Positions 34,771-42,927 of a stretch of DNA of 64,000 nt are shown piece after piece (the first letter of the stretch is position 1; the number at the start of each line of letters is the position of its first letter). The notes beneath the pieces were generated by a model. It saw only the letters and a program-made list of their open reading frames with translations. It was not told where the DNA came from and did not search any database. A program made the position numbers and the translations under genes. Where the stretch lies: the NCBI RefSeq assembly GCF_001941825.1, contig NZ_CP019038.1:1054001-1118000 (forward strand), read 5' to 3'. The stretch comes from Massilia putida. Its GTDB lineage: Bacteria > Pseudomonadota > Gammaproteobacteria > Burkholderiales > Burkholderiaceae_D.

Positions 34771-36212
34771 CCACGACCCTACTCAAGACCCTGTTTCTGC
34801 AGGCGCCCTCGTTCGACGGCTTCGACGGCGGTGCCGGCTCGCGCTACCAGGCGAAGCGTGAGATCCGATCGTTCTGGTATCCGACGTGGCTGGCCCAGCC
34901 GGCGGCCCTCGTGCCCGGCAGCCGGCTGCTCGACGCCCCCGCGGACGGCCTCACCGTCGCGCAGACGCTCGACATCGCACGGGATTACGAGCTCGTGATC
35001 ATCCACACGAGCACACCGTCGTTTCCCGGCGACGTGCGCTTCGCCGGGTTGCTGAAGGAGACGCATCCCCGGATACGCATCGGCATGGTGGGTGCGAAGG
35101 TCGCGGTCGATCCGGACGGGTCGCTGCAGGCCTCCGCCGCCATCGATTTCGTCGCGCGCGAAGAATTCGACTACACCTGCCGCGACATCGCGGAAGGCCG
35201 GCCGCTGGCGGACATCGACGGCGTCAGCTGGCGCGACCATGGCGGTGCCATCCGCCACAATCCGCCGCGCGCCATCATCGAAGACATGGACGCGCTGCCG
35301 TTCGTGGCGCCCGTCTACCGGCGCGACCTGAACATCCGCAACTACTTCATCGGCTACCTGAATTATCCGTACGTCTCGCTGTACACGGGGCGCGGGTGCC
35401 GCTCGCGCTGCACGTTCTGCCTGTGGCCGCAGACGGTCGGCGGCCACCGCTACCGCACCCGCTCGGCGGAAAACGTGCTGGCCGAGGTCAGCTGGATCAA
35501 GGAAAACATGCCGGAAGTGAAGGAAATCATGTTCGACGACGACACGTTCACGGACTTCCGCCCCCGCGCCGAAGAGATCGCGCGGGGCCTGGGCAAGCTG
35601 GGCGTGACGTGGTCGTGCAATGCCAAGGCGAACGTGCCCTACTCGACGCTCAAAGTGATGAAGGAAAACGGTCTGCGACTGCTGCTCGTCGGGTATGAGT
35701 CCGGCGACGACCAGATCCTCCTGAACATCAAGAAGGGCTTGCGGACGGACATCGCGCGCCGCTTCGCCGCCGACTGCCGCGCGCTCGGCATCACGGTGCA
35801 CGGCACCTTCATCCTCGGCCTGCCCGGCGAAACGCGCGAGACGATCGCGAAATCCATAGAATTCGCCAAGGAAATCAATCCGCACACGATCCAGGTCTCG
35901 CTGGCCGCCCCGTATCCAGGCACCCGGCTGTACGAACAGGCGCTGGAAAACGACTGGATCCCGCCGCACAAGACCATCCACCTCGTCGACGGGAGCGGCA
36001 TGCAACTGGCGGCCCTCAGCTATCCGCACCTGTCGCGCGACGAGATCTACCATGGCGTGGAACAGTTTTATCGGAGCTTTTACTTCCGCCCATCGAAGAT
36101 CTGGGAAATCGTCAGCGAGATGCTGCGCAGCTGGGACATGACCCGCCGCCGCCTGCGCGAAGGTGTCGAATTCTTCCACTTCCTGCGCGCCCACGGCGCG
36201 TCGCATTCATGA
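34767..36212 (+). CDS. hpnJ: Hopanoid radical SAM protein, cyclitol ether synthesis
   Basis: A B12-binding-type radical SAM protein of 481 aa. The cobalamin-like domain is at ~60-180 and the cluster motif CRSRCTFC at C211, C215 and C218, with LPGETRETI later. HpnJ contracts the glucosamine of BHT-glucosamine to the cyclitol ether. The ATG at 34767 overlaps the hpnI stop; ATG at 34752 is in frame. Its stop overlaps hpnK. Confidence 0.92.
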   Translation: MTTTLLKTLFLQAPSFDGFDGGAGSRYQAKREIRSFWYPTWLAQPAALVPGSRLLDAPADGLTVAQTLDIARDYELVIIHTSTPSFPGDVRFAGLLKETHPRIRIGMVGAKVAVDPDGSLQASAAIDFVAREEFDYTCRDIAEGRPLADIDGVSWRDHGGAIRHNPPRAIIEDMDALPFVAPVYRRDLNIRNYFIGYLNYPYVSLYTGRGCRSRCTFCLWPQTVGGHRYRTRSAENVLAEVSWIKENMPEVKEIMFDDDTFTDFRPRAEEIARGLGKLGVTWSCNAKANVPYSTLKVMKENGLRLLLVGYESGDDQILLNIKKGLRTDIARRFAADCRALGITVHGTFILGLPGETRETIAKSIEFAKEINPHTIQVSLAAPYPGTRLYEQALENDWIPPHKTIHLVDGSGMQLAALSYPHLSRDEIYHGVEQFYRSFYFRPSKIWEIVSEMLRSWDMTRRRLREGVEFFHFLRAHGASHS

Positions 36213-37102
36213 ATCCCGGTACGGCCGGCCTGATCGTGACCGCCGACGACTTCGGCCTGCACCCCAGTGTGAACGAGGCCGTCGAGCGCGCGCATGCGAA
36301 AGGCATCCTGACGGCCGCCAGCCTGATGGTGGGCGCGTCCGCGGCCGGGGACGCGATCGCCCGCGCACGCGCCTTGCCGGGGCTGCGCGTCGGGCTGCAT
36401 CTCGTGCTGGCCGACGGACCATCCGTGTTGCCGCCGCGGGCCATTCCCGATCTCGTCGACGGGAGCGGCCAGTTCGGCGCCCGCATGGTACGCGACGGCA
36501 TGCGTTATTTCTGCCTGCCGCGCGTGCGCCGCCAGCTCGCAGCGGAGATCCGCGCCCAGTTCGAAGCGTACGCCGCCAGCGGCCTGGCGCTCGACCACGT
36601 CAATGCGCACAAGCATTTCCACCTGCATCCGACGATCCTGTCGCTCATCCTCGGTATCGGCCGCGAATTCGGCCTGCGCGCCGTGCGGCTGCCGCGCGAG
36701 ACGGGACCGCCGCCGTGGCTGCGTCCATGGCTGGCGCTGCTGGCAGCAAGACTGGACGCGGCGGGCATCGCCCACAACGACTACGTGATCGGCATCCGCG
36801 AGTCGGGCCGCTTCGACGAGCAGGCCCTGCTGGCCGCGCTGGACCGCCTGCCGGCAGCGGGCATCGTCGACATCTACCTGCATCCGGCGCTCGACCAGGG
36901 TGCGGCGATCGCGCCGTCGATGCGCGGCTACCGTCACGCGGACGAATTCGCCGCCCTCGTCTCGCCGCGCGTGCGCGCCAGATGCGACGCGTTGCGCGCG
37001 GGAGGCTGGCGTGTCGGCGGGTATGCCGACCTCGTCATCACGGGCCCGTCCGTCGACGCCGCAGACGCCCACGCCGCCGTGCACGGCCGCGCCGGCCCAT
37101 GA
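36209..37102 (+). CDS. hpnK: Hopanoid deacetylase, YdjC family
   Basis: A 297-aa YdjC/ChbG-like carbohydrate deacetylase. Metal- and active-site motifs are TADDFGLHPSVN near the start, GLHLVLADG and DHVNAHKHFHLHP in the middle. HpnK removes the acetyl group from BHT-N-acetylglucosamine before HpnJ acts. ATGA overlaps on both sides (hpnJ, hpnL) show tight co-translation. Confidence 0.91.
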   Translation: MNPGTAGLIVTADDFGLHPSVNEAVERAHAKGILTAASLMVGASAAGDAIARARALPGLRVGLHLVLADGPSVLPPRAIPDLVDGSGQFGARMVRDGMRYFCLPRVRRQLAAEIRAQFEAYAASGLALDHVNAHKHFHLHPTILSLILGIGREFGLRAVRLPRETGPPPWLRPWLALLAARLDAAGIAHNDYVIGIRESGRFDEQALLAALDRLPAAGIVDIYLHPALDQGAAIAPSMRGYRHADEFAALVSPRVRARCDALRAGGWRVGGYADLVITGPSVDAADAHAAVHGRAGP

Positions 37103-38118
37103 ACGGCGCCCGCAGGCTGGGCTGGCTGGCAGCGGCCGCCGGACTCGCGCTGCTTGCCGCGCTCATCGACACCGAAGGCTGGGCGGGCATCGCGGCTGCC
37201 GTCGAGCGTGCCGGGTGGGCGCTGCTGCTGATCGTGCCGGCGCGCGTCGTCACGCAGGCGCTCGACACCCGCGCGTGGCGGCTGCTGCTCGATCCGTTCG
37301 ACCCCGGCCGCGCGGCCGGCCCCGTGTTCCTGCTGTGGGTCGCGTTCGTGCGCGAGGGCGTCAACCGCCTGCTGCCGGTGGCGAACATCGGTGGCGAGGT
37401 GGTCGGGGTGCGGCTCGCGCGGCGCCGGATTCCGGACGCGGCGGGCGTGGCGGGCGTGGCGGCCAGCGTCGTCGTCGAAGTGCTGTTGACGATCGTCGTG
37501 CTGTACGTGTTCTGCGGTCTCGGCGCCGTGCTGATGTTGCGGCTTGCCGCGGGCCCGGGCCAGGTCGGGATCGTTGTGGCCGCGTTGCTGCTCTCCCTGC
37601 CGCTGCCGCTCCTCGCGTGGTGGTGGCTGGCGCGGGGCACGCCGTTCGCACGGGTCGAACGGTGGACGCGGCGCCTGCCCGGCGCGCAACACCTCCCCGA
37701 CGGCGCGCGGATCGATGCCGCGATCCGGTGTCTGTTCGCACAACCCGGTCTTCTCGCACGCGCGGCGCTGTGGTCGCTGCTGTCGTACGTGCTGGGCACG
37801 TTCGAGACGTGGTATGTGCTGGCCCTGCTCGGCCATCCGGTCGGCGTGCAGGCCGCGCTCGCCATCGAGGCGTTGACCCAGGCCGTGCGCCACGCCGGCT
37901 TCATGGTGCCCGCCGGCCTGGGCGTGCAGGAAGCGGCCGTGCTGCTGTTCGGCCAGCTGGCCGGCGTCGGCGGCGACGTGGCGCTGGCGCTGGCGCTCGT
38001 CAAGCGGATGCGCGAGATCGTCACCGGCGTGCCGGCCCTCGTCTCGTGGCAATGGGCCGAACTGCGCCGCCCGCGGCCTCCGCTCAAGGTCCGCGATTAT
38101 GAGCCGCCAGGTATTTGA
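37099..38118 (+). CDS. hpnL: Hopanoid-associated membrane protein
   Basis: A 339-aa integral membrane protein of the lysylphosphatidylglycerol-synthase-flippase/UPF0104 type, with about eight hydrophobic helices. REGVNRLLPVANIGGEVVGVRL and FMVPAGLGVQEAAV are the family signatures. HpnL is thought to act in moving or anchoring hopanoids. The last 35 bases overlap the 3' end of hpnM on the opposite strand. Confidence 0.87.
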   Translation: MNGARRLGWLAAAAGLALLAALIDTEGWAGIAAAVERAGWALLLIVPARVVTQALDTRAWRLLLDPFDPGRAAGPVFLLWVAFVREGVNRLLPVANIGGEVVGVRLARRRIPDAAGVAGVAASVVVEVLLTIVVLYVFCGLGAVLMLRLAAGPGQVGIVVAALLLSLPLPLLAWWWLARGTPFARVERWTRRLPGAQHLPDGARIDAAIRCLFAQPGLLARAALWSLLSYVLGTFETWYVLALLGHPVGVQAALAIEALTQAVRHAGFMVPAGLGVQEAAVLLFGQLAGVGGDVALALALVKRMREIVTGVPALVSWQWAELRRPRPPLKVRDYEPPGI

Positions 38119-38695
38119 TCAAACCGTCGATGCCCCCGGACGCCAGCCGAGGCGCGAACTGCTGGCGGTACACCTGGATCATCCACGCGCCCATCATGTT
38201 GATGTCGTAGATCTTCCATCCCGTGGCCGTCCGGTGCATCCGGTAGTCGATCGGCATCGCGTCGCCGCCTGTGATCACGGTCGTCCTGACGACGGCGTCG
38301 TTGGCGTTTGCCGCGGGGCGGGCGGCAGGCGCGTAGCGGAATTGCGTGTTCTCCTGCTGGAGCTGCGTCAGCTGGATGGCGTAAGTGCGGGCCAGCAGGG
38401 TCTGGAATTCCTGGAACAAGGCGTCACGCTGGGCCGGCGTCGCCTGCGCCCACGCGCTGCCGACGGCGTACTGCGTCGTCAGCATGAAGTCCGTGGCGGG
38501 CAGGAAATCGCTGCGGACGATCTGGAGCGTCCGCTCGGGGTCGCCGGCCCGCGCGGCGGGGTCGTTGCGGATGGCGCCCATGACCTTGTCGATGGTGTCC
38601 TTGAGCATTTGTTCCGGCCGACGGATGTCCACCTGCTGGGCATAGGCGGCCGGGATGGACAGGACCAGCGTCAGCAAACAGGTTGTCGGCTTCAT
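38084..38695 (-). CDS. hpnM: Hopanoid-associated MlaC-like periplasmic carrier
   Basis: A 203-aa protein with a Sec signal (TTCLLTLVLSIPAAYA) and an MlaC/Ttg2D fold. PEQMLKDTIDKVMGAIRND is the N-terminal helix and GWKIYDINMMGAWMIQVYR the C-terminal signature. It would shuttle lipid across the periplasm. The start at 38695 has GGAGAT ahead. It is the only gene of the central block on the minus strand, overlapping hpnL tail to tail and diverging from hpnN. Confidence 0.88.
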   Translation of the reverse strand: MKPTTCLLTLVLSIPAAYAQQVDIRRPEQMLKDTIDKVMGAIRNDPAARAGDPERTLQIVRSDFLPATDFMLTTQYAVGSAWAQATPAQRDALFQEFQTLLARTYAIQLTQLQQENTQFRYAPAARPAANANDAVVRTTVITGGDAMPIDYRMHRTATGWKIYDINMMGAWMIQVYRQQFAPRLASGGIDGLIKYLAAHNRGP

Positions 38696-38886
38696 GGGAT
38701 CTCCGTTCGACACATGCATAAGACCGTCGGCCTGCCCCAAGTGTTCCCGCCACCGCTGTTCCTTTCGCGAGACGCTCGCGGCAAGAAACACCGTGCGCAG
38801 CGCCCATCCGCGCGCACATGCGGCGGATCATAACGTCGATCGCCGGGTTCTCCGGTCTAATGGACGCAGCTCTCCGGTGTTCACCC

Positions 38887-41490
38887 ATGACCAACCCGAT
38901 CGCCAGGCTCGTTCACCTGTCGTGCCGCCATCCGTGGGCGGTGGTCGGGGCCTTTGCACTGTTGGTGCTTGCCTCTGGGCTCTATGTCGCACGCCATTTC
39001 GCGATCAATACGGATGTCGGACAGTTGATCGACGCACAAACGCCATGGGCCCGCCGCGACGCCGCCATCGCCGCCGCGTTCCCGAACCGGGGCGACACGA
39101 CCCTGGCCGTCGTGCGCGCCCCGGCGCCCGAGTTCGCGGCCCAGGCGGCGCGCGAACTGGCCGACCGCCTGCGCCGCCGGCCCGCCCTGTTCCGCACGGT
39201 CGATCTCGGCCCCGGCGACGACTTCTTCCGCCGCGCGGGCCTGCTCTACCTCGACGCGCCGGACGTGGCCGCGCTGGCGCAACGGCTCGCCGACGCCCGC
39301 CCGCTGCTGGACGCCCTCGCGCACGACCCGTCGCTGCGCGGCCTGGCGAACCTGCTGTCGGTCACGCTGGGCACGCCGCTGCTCACCGGCCAGGTCACGC
39401 TCGCGCACATGGCGCCGCTGCTGGCGCAGAGCGCCGCCACCGTCGAGGCGGTGCTTGCCGGGCGGCCCGCCGCGCTGTCCTGGCAGCGTCTCGTGACGAC
39501 ACCGGCGGCCGCCACGGAGGCCGGCCTGGTGGAAGTCAGGCCCGTGCTCGACTACAACGCCCTGCTGCCGGGCGCCGCGTCCAGCGACGCGATCCGCGCG
39601 GCCGCCGCCGACCTGCGCCTGGCCGAGCGCCACGGGGCGCACGTGGCGCTGACGGGGGCCGTGCCGCTGTCCGACGACGAATTCGCGTCGCTGCAGGAAG
39701 GCTCGCCGCTGGTCGGGGCCATCCCCGTCGCGATCGTGCTCGTGCTGCTGTGGCGCGCGCTGCGCTCGACACCGCTCGTGCTGGCGCTGTGCGCGACGAT
39801 GCTGGGCGGTCTCGCGCTGACGGCGGCGCTGGGCCTCATGATGGTGGGCGCGCTGAACCTGATCTCCATCGCGTTCGCCATCCTGTTCGTCGGGCTGGGC
39901 ATCGACTTCGGCATCCAGTTCGGCATGCGCTTCCGCGAATTGCGGCGCATCCGGCCCGGCACGGGCCCCGCGCTGCTGGCGACGGCGCGCGCGCTCGCGC
40001 TGCCGCTCACGCTCGCGGCGACGGCCACCGCGTTCGGCTTCCTCGCATTCCTGCCGACGGCTTACCGCGGCGTGGCAGAGCTGGGACAGATCGCGGGGGT
40101 CGGCATCCTGTGCGTCGCCCTGCCCGCCTGCGTGACCGTGCTGCCCGCCCTGATCCGCCTCGCCGATCCGCCGCCGGGCACGGTCGCGCCCGGTTATCCG
40201 TGGCTGGCGGGCGTGGACAACGCGCTGCAGACCCATCGCAAGACCGTGCTCGCGGCCACGCTGGCCCTCGTCATCGGCGGCATCCCCCTGCTGTGGCGCC
40301 TGACATTCGACTTCGATCCGCTGCACCTGAAGAATCCCGGCAGTGAATCGATGGCGACGCTGACCTCCCTCGCGCAGGGCACCGACATCGGTCTCGACAA
40401 CGTGCAGGTGCTCGCCCCGTCGCTCGCGCAGGCGGCGGCGCTGGCCGTGCGCCTGGAGCGCCTGCCCGACGTGGCCCATGCGCTGACGGCGGCGAGCCTC
40501 GTGCCCGACCGGCAGCCGGAAAAACTGGCCGCCATCGCCGCCGCCGCCGTCCGCCTCGATCCGGCGCTCGACCGGCCGCCGGCCGCGCCGGCGCCCGACC
40601 CGCAGCGTGTCGCGGCGCTGCGGACGGCCGCGCTGTCGCTGCACAATGCCGCACTCGACCATCCGGGCCCGGGCGCGGACGCCGCCGCGCGGCTCGCGCA
40701 AGCGCTGACCGCATTGGCGCGCGCCGGCCCGGCCACCCGCGACCGCGCCGACCACGCGCTCGCGGGGCCGCTGCGGCTGGCGCTGGACGGCTTGCGCCTT
40801 GCGCTGCACCCGGCACCGGTGACGCTCGCGACCTTGCCCGCGCCGCTGCGCCGCAACTGGATCGCACCCGACGGCCGCGCGCTCGTCGACGTGAGTCCCA
40901 AACGCCCCGCCGGGACGGGATTCGGCGACGACAGCCGGCTGGGGCGCTTCGCCGACGCCGTGCTGCGCGTCGCGCCGGACGCCACCGGTGGCCCGATCTC
41001 CGTGCGCCATGCGGCCGACCTGATCATCGCGGCCTTCGTGCAGGCGGCACTGCTCGCCGTCGGAACGATCGCGCTGCTGTTGTGGATCGCGTTCCGGCGC
41101 GTCGGCGACGTGCTGCTGACGATGGTGCCGCTGCTCGTGTCGAGCCTCGCCACGCTCGAGGCGTGCGTGCTGCTGGGCATCCACCTGAATTTCGCGAACA
41201 TCATCGCGTTGCCGCTGCTGCTGGGCGTCGGCGTGGCCTTCAAGATTTATTACATCATGGCCTGGCGCGCCGGCCAGCCGGCCCGGCTGGAACATCCGCT
41301 CACGCAAGCCATCGTCCTCAGCGCGGCGACCACGGGCACCGCGTTCGGCAGCCTGTGGCTGTCGCACCACCCCGGCACCGCCAGCATGGGCAAGCTGCTG
41401 GTGCTGGCGCTCGTCTGCACCCTGATCGGCGCCGTGTTCTTCCAGCCCGTCCTGCTGGGGCAGCCCCGCCCGCCGGCCCCTTCTTCCTGA
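38887..41490 (+). CDS. hpnN: Hopanoid RND transporter
   Basis: An 867-aa MMPL/RND-family transporter. Two six-helix bundles (helix 1 ~ residues 18-37; bundles ~270-440 and ~715-860) flank large periplasmic domains. GLGIDFGIQFGMRFRE in the first bundle is a typical RND segment. HpnN moves hopanoids from the inner to the outer membrane. The start at 38887 is the first that begins at the first membrane helix. MlaA follows after 12 bases. Confidence 0.92.
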   Translation: MTNPIARLVHLSCRHPWAVVGAFALLVLASGLYVARHFAINTDVGQLIDAQTPWARRDAAIAAAFPNRGDTTLAVVRAPAPEFAAQAARELADRLRRRPALFRTVDLGPGDDFFRRAGLLYLDAPDVAALAQRLADARPLLDALAHDPSLRGLANLLSVTLGTPLLTGQVTLAHMAPLLAQSAATVEAVLAGRPAALSWQRLVTTPAAATEAGLVEVRPVLDYNALLPGAASSDAIRAAAADLRLAERHGAHVALTGAVPLSDDEFASLQEGSPLVGAIPVAIVLVLLWRALRSTPLVLALCATMLGGLALTAALGLMMVGALNLISIAFAILFVGLGIDFGIQFGMRFRELRRIRPGTGPALLATARALALPLTLAATATAFGFLAFLPTAYRGVAELGQIAGVGILCVALPACVTVLPALIRLADPPPGTVAPGYPWLAGVDNALQTHRKTVLAATLALVIGGIPLLWRLTFDFDPLHLKNPGSESMATLTSLAQGTDIGLDNVQVLAPSLAQAAALAVRLERLPDVAHALTAASLVPDRQPEKLAAIAAAAVRLDPALDRPPAAPAPDPQRVAALRTAALSLHNAALDHPGPGADAAARLAQALTALARAGPATRDRADHALAGPLRLALDGLRLALHPAPVTLATLPAPLRRNWIAPDGRALVDVSPKRPAGTGFGDDSRLGRFADAVLRVAPDATGGPISVRHAADLIIAAFVQAALLAVGTIALLLWIAFRRVGDVLLTMVPLLVSSLATLEACVLLGIHLNFANIIALPLLLGVGVAFKIYYIMAWRAGQPARLEHPLTQAIVLSAATTGTAFGSLWLSHHPGTASMGKLLVLALVCTLIGAVFFQPVLLGQPRPPAPSS

Positions 41491-41502
41491 GCGAGAACCG
41501 CC

Positions 41503-42219
41503 ATGCCACGCTTAATGTCATGCCTGCCCCTCGTGCTGTTGTGCGGCTGCGCCACCGGCCCGCAACGCGATCCGGCCGATCCGCTGGAACCGCTCAACCG
41601 CGCCACGTTCCGCTTCAACGACACGCTCGACCGCCACATCGCCCAACCGGTCGCGCGCACGTACAACCGCGTCGTGCCGCGACCCGTCCGCACCGGCGTG
41701 GACAACTTCTTTTCGAACTTGGGTGACGTCACCGTGATGGTCAACGATTTCGCCCAGCTGCGCCTGATGGACGGCATGAACGACCTGATGCGCGTGGCCG
41801 TCAACAGCACGCTCGGCCTGCTGGGCGTGCTCGACATCGCCACGCCGGCCGGCATCGCCAAGCGCGACCAGGACTTCGGCCTCACGCTGGGGCACTACGG
41901 CGTGCCCGCCGGCCCGTACCTCGTGCTGCCGCTGTTCGGGCCCAGCACGTTCCGCGATGCGACCGGCTTCGGCGTCGACCAGTACGCCGCGCCGGCCAAC
42001 TGGACCCGCCCGGCCGCGCGCAACACGCTGTGGGGCGTCGACTTCGTCAGCACCCGGGCCCGCTACCTGAATGCGACGAACCTGCTGGAGCAGGCCGCGC
42101 TCGACCGCTATCTGTTCGTCCGCGACGCCTATCTGGGACGCCGCCGCGCCCTCCTCGACCAGGGCAAGGAAGCACCCCTGCCGGACTACGGCAAGGACGA
42201 TGGCAACACGGGCAAATGA
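41503..42219 (+). CDS. mlaA: MlaA (VacJ)-family outer-membrane lipoprotein
   Basis: A 238-aa lipoprotein with a lipobox LLCGC (lipidated C16). The MlaA signature runs from DPLEPLNRATFRFNDTLD through FFSNLGDVTVMVNDFAQ to GPYLVLPLFGPSTFRDATG. MlaA forms a channel that removes lipid from the outer leaflet. With hpnM (MlaC-like) and hpnN it suggests a dedicated hopanoid trafficking path. The C-terminal 30 residues are hydrophilic. Confidence 0.9.
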   Translation: MPRLMSCLPLVLLCGCATGPQRDPADPLEPLNRATFRFNDTLDRHIAQPVARTYNRVVPRPVRTGVDNFFSNLGDVTVMVNDFAQLRLMDGMNDLMRVAVNSTLGLLGVLDIATPAGIAKRDQDFGLTLGHYGVPAGPYLVLPLFGPSTFRDATGFGVDQYAAPANWTRPAARNTLWGVDFVSTRARYLNATNLLEQAALDRYLFVRDAYLGRRRALLDQGKEAPLPDYGKDDGNTGK

Positions 42220-42239
42220 CGGCGCGTATCACCGCGCCG
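42220..42239. terminator. Hairpin between the two convergent hopanoid operons
   Basis: CGGCGCG (42220-42226) pairs with CGCGCCG (42233-42239) around a six-base loop. It begins right after the mlaA stop and covers the last codons of hpnG. It could stop transcripts from both sides, though no T-run is present. Confidence 0.35.
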
Positions 42240-42924
42240 GCCATCCCAACGCGGCGCCGAGCCGTGCGCGCGCGCGCCGCAGTTCCCGCCGCGCCACCCA
42301 TGCGTCGCGGGCCAGCGCGCACAACGACGCGAGCTGCCCCGGCTCGCTCGCCAGCGCACGCAGCACGGGCAGCACGGGCGGCGCCGCCCCCGCGGCGTCC
42401 ATCCCGGCCAGCGCGCACGCGGGCACGCTGCGCCAGGCCGGATCGAGCACCACGCGGCACGCGGCGAACGGCAAGCCGTGCCGGCGCGCGGCCAGCGCGG
42501 CGGCATGCGATTCCATGTCGGCGGCGACGGCACCGGACGTGCGCCACAGCTGTGCCTTCGCGGCGCGGGTCGCGAGCGGCGCATCGACCCCGGCCAGCGC
42601 CGCCGCATGGGCACCGGGCAGGCGGGCCAGCAGCGCGCCCGTCCAGTCCGGGTCGGCCGCGACGGGGCCGTCCGGCGTCAGCACGCCCACGGCCACGACG
42701 CAGCTGCCGCACGGGAGCTGCGGGTCGAGCCCGCCCGCGCAGCCGAAGCTCAGGATGCCGGCCCACCGTCCCGCGGCCGCGTCGTCAAGGACATCGTGCA
42801 GCCTCTGCGCGATCCGCCACGGCCCCGGTCCGCACACGGTCACGACGCCGGGCCCGGCCGCGATCGCCGCCTCGAACGGCATCCCGCAGACGGCCAGCAC
42901 GCGCGTGCCCGCCGCGTCCGCCAC
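42229..42924 (-). CDS. hpnG: Adenosylhopane nucleoside phosphorylase
   Basis: A 231-aa phosphorylase-superfamily protein. VLAVCGMPFEAAIA, ILSFGCAGGLDPQLPCGSCVV and AVAADMESHAAALAARRHGLPF match the MTA/SAH-nucleosidase-like HpnG family. HpnG removes adenine from adenosylhopane, giving ribosylhopane. The gene lies three bases after shc and ends nine bases from mlaA, which converges. Confidence 0.9.
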   Translation of the reverse strand: MADAAGTRVLAVCGMPFEAAIAAGPGVVTVCGPGPWRIAQRLHDVLDDAAAGRWAGILSFGCAGGLDPQLPCGSCVVAVGVLTPDGPVAADPDWTGALLARLPGAHAAALAGVDAPLATRAAKAQLWRTSGAVAADMESHAAALAARRHGLPFAACRVVLDPAWRSVPACALAGMDAAGAAPPVLPVLRALASEPGQLASLCALARDAWVARRELRRARARLGAALGWPAR

Positions 42925-42927
42925 GGG

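Noticed and set aside
38881..41370. 829-codon minus-strand frame opposite hpnN
   Set aside because: Composition is Arg/Gln/His-rich; hpnN has all RND features.
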